Positions 56,204 to 64,000 of a DNA stretch of 64,000 nucleotides are shown here, one piece after another. The stretch's first letter is position 1. Each line of letters starts with the position of its first letter. Under the pieces are notes generated by a model that worked only from the letters and a program-made list of their open reading frames with translations, did no database searches and was not told the origin of the DNA. The stretch lies in contig JAXBDG010000014.1 in the NCBI GenBank assembly GCA_036320915.1, forward strand, positions 868,001-932,000, in the 5' to 3' direction. The translations under genes and the position numbers were made by a program. The stretch comes from Linnemannia elongata (taxonomy: Eukaryota > Mortierellomycota > Mortierellomycetes > Mortierellales > Mortierellaceae).

Positions 56204-56488
56204 TTAACATGGAGGGGGCTGAGCGAGGTCTTTAATATCGCAGCTTGTCAACGTCTTCGCCATCCACAGCGTCTTATCATTATCACTGTACACTTTGTAA
56301 GGCTCCCTGAACCTGGTTTCCAACCCTGTCGTTTTTGGACAAGTGCTTGGAATCGCTTTTTCAATTAACCTTTTGCACCCTTGTAAAGTGTTTCTTTGTG
56401 CGGGTATTTTCGTGCAAAGGTCAACATAGTATGCGCGGTGAACAGTATGCGGGAAGAAAAATGCTTTAACAATCTTTGAGTGGAGGAT
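56204..56488 (-). pseudogene. start-less open frame, possible gene remnant
   Basis: Ninety-four codons between stops on the minus strand, with no ATG. Composition is not low complexity: HTVHRAYYVDLC, then LQGCKRLIEKAIP, then ETRFREPYKVYSDND, WMAKTLTSCDIKDLAQ and a PPPC end at the stop. I do not recognise the family. The absence of a start or a clear acceptor suggests the 3' part of a decayed gene or an exon whose 5' part is gone. Confidence 0.4.
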
Positions 56489-56751
56489 TTATGAGGCTCT
56501 TTTCACGCAATGGAACATGTTCACATTACACAGAAAGTCAAGAAACAACTTGCAATGCCACAAATCAATTTTAATCTTGTTGCTTACACGAAAAAAGGTG
56601 TGTGGAATATGAACGTGCTGAGAGAGAAGGATGTTGAGAAAGTATCTGAGAATCTTTATTGATCTTTACTTCTATTGGACAGACACTGAGATGCAACACC
56701 CAGGCTCGACCATGTTGGTAAAACATCACTTGGTGAACTGGAGTTGGTCTC

Positions 56752-56892
56752 CCTTATGGACAAGAACTTGGCGTTCTTAACGCTGGCCCAATGCTTCAAC
56801 ATCCAGTCGCGTTACTTCCTGCCAATGGTCTGCTGTGTCTCCAAAGTTATTGCCTATAAAGATCCAGCCAACGTCTTCAGATTATTCAACCC
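56752..56892 (-). pseudogene. relic of F-box/LRR C-terminal module with two in-frame stops
   Basis: Forty-seven codons on the minus strand read GLNNLKTLAGSL, stop, AITLETQQTIGRK, stop, RDWMLKHWASVKNAKFLS. Apart from the stops this follows the terminal module of the adjacent intact genes (GLKRLRRLIGSF, VLTVGEKEVEWMTRHW and VSLQEAHFF at 59171-61063). It is on the same strand as the neighbouring F-box genes and is not in any intact gene. Confidence 0.8.
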
Positions 56893-57043
56893 TGCACAAA
56901 GGTGAGAGAAAAAGGAAGGTGGAGAGGATTAAAAAAAACCAGCAAATATTAAAAAGTGAAAGAAGAATCAAAGTTGAAATGCATCTCCATTTTCGCTAAC
57001 GCCCAAAGAAATACATGCGACTCATACCTGAAGACACACGTTT

Positions 57044-59005
57044 TTAATGCAAGGATAACTGAGGCTTACGATCTCTCAACCACTGAATCTCAGGGAGATG
57101 TTCCTTGTCCCTGCTCCAGGGCCCAGACCTAGGCAGCAGGAACGCAGCATATCGAAGACAAGGCCAGTTATCAACCATCCACGCAAACTCATCCTGACCC
57201 ACCGTCCCACTCGTCTCTACGGTGAACACTTGCACCGATCCCCTGAGATACTTCAACTTCTTCCACCCTTCCAGTAGACGCAAGTATCCTGGTCGTCCCA
57301 TCGACTCATTGCCCAGAGAGAGCATTCCTGGAAACGACCCAAGAAATACTCCCTTTTCTCGAAGAGAGGCGGGAGTCAACGGTGATGGGGCTGCGCTAAG
57401 GTCAAGGTGTTCCAGCTCGGTGAGTTCGCCCAATTGACGATAGAACCGTTCCAGCATCGTAAATAGGGGTTGCACAGCATCCGTGAGGACTAAAGGTCCT
57501 TGTCTCTGGTAATACGGAACAATGAAGGTGTCGTTGTCATCGTAGATGCCGTGGCCGTAGCTGACGTGGTCGTAAGTATCATATATTGCCGTCTCTGTCA
57601 GACCACTAAACACCACAGAAAGTTCGAGACGCTTAATCTTCCTGGAGGCCCACTTGAATGCCACAGCATCCGCCAGGGTCACCTCGATCTGACAATCGCC
57701 GCCTGAAACTAAACGGAGTTCTTCCAACTGTGCACAGTCCCGAAGAATACATTGAATAGTACCGCTATCGATGATCCTGCAATCATGCATCCGGATTTCT
57801 CTGAGTGTCATCGAATGTCGTCCAATAAACAACCGCAAAATGATTGTCGCACTGGTATCCAGAAATGAAAGGTCGATTGTCTCAAATGTCTGTGGTGCCG
57901 AGTTGTCCATGATAGCCAGGGCGAGTTGTCGATCTTTGCCATAGTATCCAGCAAAGTGTCGTAGCTTTCGAAACCTGGGGCAGTGGTTCCTAAGGAGCGT
58001 GGCGATGGATACTGCGTCCCCTTGTTGACTTCCAGTGTTATGAAAGATCAGCTCGACAAGTCCTGGACATCGACTGAAAACCTTGGAGGCCGCTGCGAAA
58101 GTGATATGGTTGTCACGGACGCCTGGGAAGACTGTAATCTTTCGCAGCCTGAGCAGCGGCAGCAGCGGATCCTGATCCAGGTCCTGTATCGATGATTGCG
58201 GTGTTGCTGCTAGTACGACTCCCGATACCTCTGTGTCAACGTTAGCACTTGTCGTGCTCCAGGGAACCTTGAAAGACACGCTGAGCTCCTCGATACCCAG
58301 CGGACAGTGGAGAACAATGACTGAGAAGAGTGTCCGCCATGTGGTGGGGCAATCCACAACCACGAGTTTGAACGTCTTCAAAGCCGTTACTTCTGTGAGG
58401 GTCCTTGTGAGACAGTGAACGTCGTCCCTTGTCCTGAGCTCAAGTGTCAATTGCAAGGAAGTGAGTAACGTACACTGCGAAATAATCCAACACAGTTGCA
58501 GAAGACGCGCGTGCGGGTCCTGGGCACTGCGCATGGTCGGGAAGAACATCTGCTCTGAGGGTTGTTTCATGGGGCTCACATTCTCGCCTTGAAGGTGTGT
58601 GAGGTTGGTCGGAAGAGGGAGGGATACGATACTGTACTGGCTCTTGTCTAGCGGTGGAAGCCACGCGGGTTTGGTAGAAGGTCGAGTGTCGTTGCGCAAA
58701 GCGTGGGAAAGAAAGCAATTGAACAAGAACGCGGTCGAGAGACTTTCAGTACGAATGACGCGGACGTGGTGTATGTTCCTCTTTATTGTGTAGAGTTGGG
58801 TGCCAGTAGAAAGAAGTCGCCTGGCCGAACTGCAAGGCGAGGTGTGGGGCAAAAAGTCGAGTGTCCGGATGAGGATAGGTTCGAGGACGGTTTGGGCCTG
58901 ATGGCAAGTCTGAAGGAGGCGACTGACGCCTCTTCTGTCGAGCAATGAGGCGACCTCGATCAGGAGCTCAGGGATGTTAAAAAAGCAGGTGGATGCTGTT
59001 TTCAT
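57044..59005 (-). CDS. F-box/LRR protein G
   Basis: A single-exon gene of 653 residues from the ATG at 59005 (MKTASTCFFNIPELL). The F-box is about 7-50 (NIPELLIEVASLLDRRGVSRLL, CHQAQTVLEPIL). The family block is IKRNIHHVRVIRTES...FLFNCFLSH. LRR-like strands have Cys-rich turns (SQCTLLTSLQLTLEL, FSRCPGLVELIFH, LRDCAQLEELRLV). The EWVC block has changed to FKWASRKIKRLELSVVF. The terminal module is clear (FPGMLSLGN, GRPGYLRLLEGWKKLKYLRGSV, GTVGQDEFAWMVDNWPCL). Shares the STCFFNIPEL/SACSRFFNITEL-type start with the next genes, so G, H and I form a subfamily of tandem duplicates. Confidence 0.8.
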   Translation of the reverse strand: MKTASTCFFNIPELLIEVASLLDRRGVSRLLQTCHQAQTVLEPILIRTLDFLPHTSPCSSARRLLSTGTQLYTIKRNIHHVRVIRTESLSTAFLFNCFLSHALRNDTRPSTKPAWLPPLDKSQYSIVSLPLPTNLTHLQGENVSPMKQPSEQMFFPTMRSAQDPHARLLQLCWIISQCTLLTSLQLTLELRTRDDVHCLTRTLTEVTALKTFKLVVVDCPTTWRTLFSVIVLHCPLGIEELSVSFKVPWSTTSANVDTEVSGVVLAATPQSSIQDLDQDPLLPLLRLRKITVFPGVRDNHITFAAASKVFSRCPGLVELIFHNTGSQQGDAVSIATLLRNHCPRFRKLRHFAGYYGKDRQLALAIMDNSAPQTFETIDLSFLDTSATIILRLFIGRHSMTLREIRMHDCRIIDSGTIQCILRDCAQLEELRLVSGGDCQIEVTLADAVAFKWASRKIKRLELSVVFSGLTETAIYDTYDHVSYGHGIYDDNDTFIVPYYQRQGPLVLTDAVQPLFTMLERFYRQLGELTELEHLDLSAAPSPLTPASLREKGVFLGSFPGMLSLGNESMGRPGYLRLLEGWKKLKYLRGSVQVFTVETSGTVGQDEFAWMVDNWPCLRYAAFLLPRSGPWSRDKEHLPEIQWLRDRKPQLSLH

Positions 59006-59170
59006 GAGGAAAGGTGTGAAGGAAGGAGAGGGTGAGAGAGAAACGTGAAGGAGGAAGAGGGTGAAGAGGGATGGAGAAAGGAGAAAAAAGGAGGAACGAC
59101 GTGTTTGGGTAAGTTGAAAGCTGCATAGATAAAGTCACTGTCATATCCAGGCACACTGTTCATTTATTAT

Positions 59171-61063
59171 TTAGTTGTAAATATTCAGGCCCGGTAACTG
59201 CTCCTGCAACTTCAAAAAACACACCCTTGGGGTAATTGTTCTGGTAAAGAAATGCGCCTCCTGCAAGGAGACCCAATGCCTCGTCATCCACTCCACCTCC
59301 TTCTCCCCTACCGTCAACACCGAATCCCGAGAAAACATCCCAAACGACCCAATCAACCGCCTCAACCTCTTCAACCCCCGTAACAAATCCAAGTACCCGG
59401 GGTAACCAGCCTCAGGATCACCTAACGATAGCATCAAGGGAAACGCATCAAACTGAAACGAGTGACCCGCGCCGCGTTTCACAGATGTCGGTCCCGGTAC
59501 CGCATCCAGATCCAAGACCTCGAGCTCGGTCTGTTTCCCGATTTGAGAATACAGCCTTTCAAGCAAAGCCAGCTGTCTTTGTTCGGCGTCGTTCCACACT
59601 AACGATTGTTGTTTTCCTGTCGTCCCGACAGCAGCAAGGCGATCAATATACGGACGCTGGTTCTTCTGTCGGAGGTAAAACATATCGGGCATGGCGACGC
59701 GGAGCTGAAGCTTCTTTAGCTTGTTGCTCGCCCAAGGTTCTGAAGTCGCGTCCGCAAGAGTCAAGGGTCGTACACTAGTACTGTAATCGTAGAGCGACAG
59801 TTCTTCGAGCTCCGGGCATTGAACAAGAATTTTTTGAATTAAAGCGCTGGTCATGGTCATGCATTCTAACAAGAGTACCTTGCGAAGACTGGACGAGTGG
59901 TGGTCGATGGTGGCGGACAATATACCAGCATCCAGGTTGATTGCGTTACCACGCAAGGTGTGCAAGGTGTGTGGCGCCATTGACGTAAGGATTGTGGCGG
60001 ACAGGACGGCATCGTCTCGGATCCCTGAAGGTGTCACGTTTCGCAGCTTGGGGCAGTGTTGCCCGATGAACCGTCCAAGGATAGCGGGCTCCAACTGGGC
60101 ACTACTCCAAGGAACAATAAGAGACTCGATCCCAGGACAATCCCCAAACAGGGCCACGTATTCATCGGTCGTCATCCCGGGCCGCTGATAGAATGTGAAT
60201 GAGAGCACCTTCAAGTTTCCCAGAGGCCCTTGCCGACGCACAAGAGGTCGAGCCCCCTCCTTTCCTTGCAAGTCCCAGCATCTGTCCCATACGGCATCCT
60301 CCATAGAGTTCAACATGAACAGGCGATGGTGGGCAGCCACAAGTCCAAATTCGAGCCATAGCGTGCTGAGGGATGACGGAAGGCTAAAAAATACTGCGAG
60401 GGGAAGTTTGGCCCAAAACACCTCCGAGGTGTAGATCACCAAACGGAGCCATTGGAGGTTGCGCATCCCAGAGATCATCCTGGTGAACAAGAGGAGCTGT
60501 TGCTTAGACTCGACAAAGAGTTCAAAGTCGAGTTTGACCAGGTTGGGAGATGACCGGGTGAGCCAGTACACGATTGGAATATAATTCCGTCCATAGTTGG
60601 GGTGTTTGTCCAGTGCAGGGTGTTCTAGGTCCTCCTTGAGGTGAGTACTACGGCACGCCAAGGATGTGAGGTTGTGCATTGGTGGTAAAGGTATCATGCT
60701 GAGACGGAGGGGCTGTGGTGGGGGAAGCCAAGAAGGGAGTTCCAGAGAAGTCCCGCTTTGGGAAGCGTGCTGTTGCTCATAGGCGAGTTGACAGTGGTAG
60801 TAAAAGTTGAGGAAGAGCAAGCCTGACTGAACTTCGCGGACGTGGTGAATGTTCCTTGCCAGAGCCTTGAGACCGTTCGAGGACTCGAGCAGACCGAAAT
60901 CGAACGAGGAAAAGGAGAGTTGTCGGAAGAGGACCGATGCAAAGATGTCGTACAAGAATCGACTGGTCCGCATGAGCCTGGCAACGTCGCCGCGCCAGAG
61001 AAAGGGGCCGAGGTTGACTGCCAGTTCTGGGATCGTGAAGAACTGGGATCTTGCCGAGCACAT
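59171..61063 (-). CDS. F-box/LRR protein H
   Basis: A single-exon gene of 630 residues (MCSARSQFFTIPEL start at 61063). The F-box is about 8-50 (FTIPELAVNLGPFLWRGDVARLM). The block LARNIHHVREVQSGLLFLNFYYH follows. LRR-like strands: TRSSPNLVKLDFELF, LVQCPELEELSLYD. The EWVC position reads EPWASNKLKKLQLRVAM, as in D. Terminal module: FPLMLSLGD, GYPGYLDLLRGLKRLRRLIGSF, LTVGEKEVEWMTRHW. Only about 165 bp separate it from gene G and about 120 bp from gene I, so promoters are very short or transcription is coupled. Predicted SCF receptor; target unknown. Confidence 0.8.
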   Translation of the reverse strand: MCSARSQFFTIPELAVNLGPFLWRGDVARLMRTSRFLYDIFASVLFRQLSFSSFDFGLLESSNGLKALARNIHHVREVQSGLLFLNFYYHCQLAYEQQHASQSGTSLELPSWLPPPQPLRLSMIPLPPMHNLTSLACRSTHLKEDLEHPALDKHPNYGRNYIPIVYWLTRSSPNLVKLDFELFVESKQQLLLFTRMISGMRNLQWLRLVIYTSEVFWAKLPLAVFFSLPSSLSTLWLEFGLVAAHHRLFMLNSMEDAVWDRCWDLQGKEGARPLVRRQGPLGNLKVLSFTFYQRPGMTTDEYVALFGDCPGIESLIVPWSSAQLEPAILGRFIGQHCPKLRNVTPSGIRDDAVLSATILTSMAPHTLHTLRGNAINLDAGILSATIDHHSSSLRKVLLLECMTMTSALIQKILVQCPELEELSLYDYSTSVRPLTLADATSEPWASNKLKKLQLRVAMPDMFYLRQKNQRPYIDRLAAVGTTGKQQSLVWNDAEQRQLALLERLYSQIGKQTELEVLDLDAVPGPTSVKRGAGHSFQFDAFPLMLSLGDPEAGYPGYLDLLRGLKRLRRLIGSFGMFSRDSVLTVGEKEVEWMTRHWVSLQEAHFFTRTITPRVCFLKLQEQLPGLNIYN

Positions 61064-61181
61064 TGTTGAATGAGTGAAGTGGATGAATTGTTGTAGTGGA
61101 AAGAGAGGGGTGATTGTGCTGGGAAAGAAAGGCCAATTGATAAAGCACGCCGCGTTTATTTAAAAAAAAAAAAGTCAACAT

Positions 61182-63242
61182 TTACATAACTGGATCTGAT
61201 CCTTTCAAATTCAACTTTGGGCGGCGTTTCTTCAACCATGCAAAACAGGTCCTTTGGTCCCGTCCATGAACATTATCCAAGAATTCATCTCTCGGCCTGT
61301 AAGAACATAGATCTACGTCCTCCAACAAAGGCCAATTCTCATTCAACCACTCACACTCCCGTTGTCCGACTGTTACCCTCGTCTCGTCCGTCTTTGCTCG
61401 CACCGACCCATTCAACGACCTCAACTTTTTCAATCCGCCAAACAGATCCAGGTATCCCGGCTTCCCTACGATTTCATCCCTCAACGATAGCATACCCGGG
61501 AACGAGACATCGCGATACAAATACTGGAACGGGATCTCGTCATTGCACTCTACTACAGCTCGCATATCAAGATGCTCTAGCTCAACCAAGGCACCAATTC
61601 GATGATAGAGTATCTCCAATAGCGAAAACTGCGCCCGCTCATCCTCGGTCAGAACAAGAGATACCTCCTTCTCCAAACGCTTGTAATAAACATCAGGAGA
61701 TGGAGGTATCGTCGCACCAATCTTGAATTCCAGTCTCAGTTGCTTGACCCCCTTACAGACCCACTCCACGGTAATCGCATCCTCAAGAGTAATACACGAC
61801 ATGGCGGGCCTGCTGGACTCTATCCTGAACACCTCGAGCCCCTGTCCGGTGCAGAGGACCGTTTGAATGGACTTGCTCGATAACCGGATGCAATCTTTCA
61901 ACTGGAGCTCCCGCAGCACTGTCGAATGTCTCTGCAACGTCACCGGAATCAAATCATCGCCGCCAAGGAATCCCCAGAACAACAACACTCCCAGCTTTTG
62001 CTCCTCAATTGCACGAACAATCTCCAATGTCAGTTGTCGATCATCGCCCACCCTGCCGTGCTGAAATACTTGAGTGATCCAGGGACAACTCTCGGTAATA
62101 TGCCTGGCAACCCTCCGGACATCTGCACCCTCATCCAAGTCTGGGATATGCAATTCGACCAACGCTGGGCAATGTGCAAAGATAGCCGCTATGTCGGAGG
62201 GTGAGACCTGAGCGAAACTGGCAATGTGAAGGCGACGCAAATGCATCAATGGCTGTTCCTGTCTCCGCTCGCCTGTCCACACATCCCGTGGTCTTGTCAT
62301 TTCCTCGGGCAGCTGATCCGATCTGTCTCTTGCTGCTGAAGTAGAGTTCGGTTCCTGTGGGTCCTGCTCATCCCATATGACAGGGATCTGATCAAAATCA
62401 AAGTGGTCAATGTCATCCAGCCCCATCTCAAGATACTCGACCGACCCCGGCGCACTGAACACGAGAGTCGGTACCAACTGTGACCAATCCTTACTGAGAT
62501 CCGTGGTAACCGTAAAATCCAGCCTCTTCAGACTCCGCAGCTTGGGAAGGACCTGGGCGAGCGAAACAAGTTCCTGCTCCTTGGAGAGCAAAAGATCCAT
62601 TGTCAGGTCCGTCAAGTGGGGGCATTGTTGTAGGATCCAGAATATCTGAGCCTGACGGATTTTGGGGATGCGAGCACTGAAGACAAAAGCAGGGTGTTTG
62701 AGGAACCGGCTGCCAAAGTAGGCGTAGTAGGTGAACGAGACGAGGTTGGTCATCAGGCCCATAGGCATCATGATCGTGTTCCTTAGATCGCCAGCTACCG
62801 GGGGTACTCCTGCTGCTTCTCTTGCTACTCTTTCCACTTCTGTTGCAGTCAGAAGAGGTCGCAATGAGAAATCCTGTTCGAGGTTTTGAGAGGAGGCGGT
62901 GGTGTAAGCCAGTAGCAGACAGTTGTAGTAAAAGGATGCAAACATTGGTCCAGAACAGACGTGGAGGACGTTCTGAATATTCCTCGCAAAGGCAGATCTG
63001 GCTTCTGGGGTGTTGAGTATACGCGCGGTATTGACTGTTGTGGCCATGAAGAAGTCCTGGACGGAGTAAAGAAGAGGTGTGCAGATGCAGTTTATTCTGC
63101 GATTCGTCAGACAGAGGTTTGCGATTACGGCCCGGTCCAGGAGGGTGGCAAGGCTTAGGACCAGCTCTGTGATGTTGAAGAATCTTGAGCAGGCTGATGG
63201 GCGCAGTTGTGTCGGTGGTGGTGGTGGTTGTTGGTGGTCCAT
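61182..63242 (-). CDS. F-box/LRR protein I
   Basis: A single-exon gene of 686 residues (ATG at 63242). A Pro/Gln-rich leader is followed by the F-box, about 15-60 (ACSRFFNITELVLSLATLLDR, NLCLTNRRI). Family block: FARNIQNVLHVCSGPMFASFYYN. LRR-like strands: ILQQCPHLTDLTMDLLL, FAHCPALVELHIPDL. An acidic/polar linker lies about 295-330. The EWVC block is canonical: VEWVCKGVKQLRLEFKI near 515. Terminal module: FPGMLSLRDEIVGKPGYLDL, GGLKKLRSLNGSV, VTVGQRECEWLNENWPLLE. This is the copy to which the relic at 48353-48469 is most alike (LNGSV and T-E-T steps). Confidence 0.8.
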   Translation of the reverse strand: MDHQQPPPPPTQLRPSACSRFFNITELVLSLATLLDRAVIANLCLTNRRINCICTPLLYSVQDFFMATTVNTARILNTPEARSAFARNIQNVLHVCSGPMFASFYYNCLLLAYTTASSQNLEQDFSLRPLLTATEVERVAREAAGVPPVAGDLRNTIMMPMGLMTNLVSFTYYAYFGSRFLKHPAFVFSARIPKIRQAQIFWILQQCPHLTDLTMDLLLSKEQELVSLAQVLPKLRSLKRLDFTVTTDLSKDWSQLVPTLVFSAPGSVEYLEMGLDDIDHFDFDQIPVIWDEQDPQEPNSTSAARDRSDQLPEEMTRPRDVWTGERRQEQPLMHLRRLHIASFAQVSPSDIAAIFAHCPALVELHIPDLDEGADVRRVARHITESCPWITQVFQHGRVGDDRQLTLEIVRAIEEQKLGVLLFWGFLGGDDLIPVTLQRHSTVLRELQLKDCIRLSSKSIQTVLCTGQGLEVFRIESSRPAMSCITLEDAITVEWVCKGVKQLRLEFKIGATIPPSPDVYYKRLEKEVSLVLTEDERAQFSLLEILYHRIGALVELEHLDMRAVVECNDEIPFQYLYRDVSFPGMLSLRDEIVGKPGYLDLFGGLKKLRSLNGSVRAKTDETRVTVGQRECEWLNENWPLLEDVDLCSYRPRDEFLDNVHGRDQRTCFAWLKKRRPKLNLKGSDPVM

Positions 63243-63512
63243 TTTGTGTGGATCAGTAGGCTGGTAAGTTTGTGGGGTTGATGGAAAAAGAAAAGGAAAA
63301 AGGAAGTGGAGGAAGGGAAAGTCGTGTTACTCAGACTCAGACTATCTTTTTCTTCCTTTACTCTGATAGGCTGCAAATGCTACAAAATAACCTTGCACAC
63401 CGACCGAGGGGAGAAAAGAAGGCAGTGTGATGTCCGTTCGTTCGCTCTCAAAAACTACTCCTCCTCCCTTTTCTTCTTTTTCAACGTTAAGAAATGCTCC
63501 CCCTTCTCTCCC

Positions 63513-64000
63513 TCAGCACTGAGCACTGAGAACCGCGAACAACTCAACCTTCTCCAACCTCTCCGACCTCCCAACCTGCTCCCCCAACTTCATAAGCCTC
63601 TCATAAACCCTGCCTCCTTCCTCCTCCTCCTCCTCCTCCTCCTCCTCCTCCTCCTCCTCCTCCTTTGTCAAACAAATCGGCATCCTCCCCTCAAAATCCC
63701 ATTCCTTCACATCCTCGCCTTCCCTATTCACAACCAACCGTCCAGTCTTGGTCTCGACCTTAACCAACAAATACAACTCAACCAGCCCTTGACACACCCA
63801 CTCCCTCTCCACCAAATCCTCCAACTCCACCGTCGCCCGACCGTGTACATGCCACTCCCGCCGCTCCTGGACGTGCAACACCTCCAACGCCAAACAATTG
63901 CAAACGATCGATTGAACAGTCATGCTGGTGGGCCATAAACGACGATCCTCGACCCACATCTCTCGTAATGTGGCCGAGTGTCGTTGGATTAATGCCACCT
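63513..64000 (-). CDS. F-box/LRR protein J, C-terminal part (runs off right edge)
   Basis: The 3' end of a further family member; its F-box lies beyond the window. Visible are an LRR strand (LIQRHSATLREMWVED), a turn (NCLALEVLHVQ), the EWVC block (VEREWVCQGLVELYLLVKV) and then a run of about 15 Glu encoded by a GAG/CTC triplet repeat. It stops after SERLEKVELFAVLSAQC, before the GLKKL/GS/EW module found in most relatives; the following 250 bp show no trace of that module. Like gene A it belongs to the module-less type or is truncated. Confidence 0.7.
   Translation of the reverse strand, partial: VALIQRHSATLREMWVEDRRLWPTSMTVQSIVCNCLALEVLHVQERREWHVHGRATVELEDLVEREWVCQGLVELYLLVKVETKTGRLVVNREGEDVKEWDFEGRMPICLTKEEEEEEEEEEEEEEEGGRVYERLMKLGEQVGRSERLEKVELFAVLSAQC
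63619..63664. repeat. (CTC)n triplet repeat encoding poly-Glu
   Basis: About fifteen CTC triplets on the plus strand, in frame in gene J as consecutive Glu codons. Confidence 0.92.

Larger units (their letters stand above)
55823..57043. other. intergenic with A run and two coding remnants
   Basis: About 1.2 kb between minus-strand F-box genes F and G. The 55823-56000 part is the CT-rich (coding strand) promoter of F. A 35-nt A run is at 56120-56154. Two remnants on the minus strand are listed separately: 56204-56488 and 56752-56892. Confidence 0.55.

Noticed and set aside
46446..64000. Idea that the LRR array is an NLR-type immune cluster
   Set aside because: No NACHT or NB-ARC nucleotide-binding motifs are present in any member; the N-terminal domain is F-box-like.

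Overview
The window is nuclear DNA of a filamentous, early-diverging fungus; Mortierellomycotina is my best inference. The grounds are short GT-AG introns with fungal-type junctions, fungal orthologues (a DEP-DEP-RGS regulator, a SAGA Spt8, a Drs2-type flippase), CT-rich promoters, many long poly(A)/poly(T) runs, and a large expansion of single-exon F-box/leucine-rich-repeat (LRR) genes. I saw no rRNA, tRNA, CRISPR array, intact transposon or organellar sequence.

Layout. 1-951 (-): a Tim17-like membrane protein running off the left edge. 1195-2883 (+): F-box gene A. 3010-5801 (-): a six-exon poly(ADP-ribose) glycohydrolase. 6740-8746 and 9082-11166 (-): a tandem pair of F-box/LRR paralogues (B, C). 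11547-13138 (-): a disordered protein with a myristoylation-type N-terminus. 13463-15809 (-): a DEP-DEP-RGS protein. 15810-21258: a gene-poor, strongly purine/pyrimidine-polarised stretch. 21259-23843 (-): an S9-family serine peptidase. 24335-29561 (-): a giant coiled-coil protein. 30673-35613 (-): a nine-exon Drs2-type P4-ATPase. 37979-40193 (+): an eight-exon SPT8. 40320-43453 (-): an Asn-rich protein of unknown function. 43938-46063 (+): a five-exon cytochrome P450. 46446-64000: a dense cluster of seven F-box/LRR genes (D-J; D and E on +, F-J on -), with at least two decayed F-box tails in the gaps.

Two genomic styles alternate. Housekeeping genes are intron-rich: exon phases were checked and sum to whole codons in PARG (apart from its last exon), RGS, S9, coiled-coil, DRS2, SPT8 and P450. 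The ten F-box/LRR genes are uninterrupted ORFs of about 560-1250 residues. Most share an N-terminal F-box, a central block with an EWVC-type motif, and a C-terminal module (G-L-K-K-L ... G-S ... T-x-G-x-x-E-x-E-W ... N-W-P-x-L). This implies lineage-specific birth and death of putative SCF substrate receptors. The relics at 48353-48469 and 56752-56892, the two members that stop before the module, and the Gln-repeat member at 52079-55822 are the most informative items.

Limits: all family assignments come from reading motifs, without searches. The last PARG exon, the N-terminal exon of the 11547-13138 gene and the identity of the left-edge gene are the least certain.
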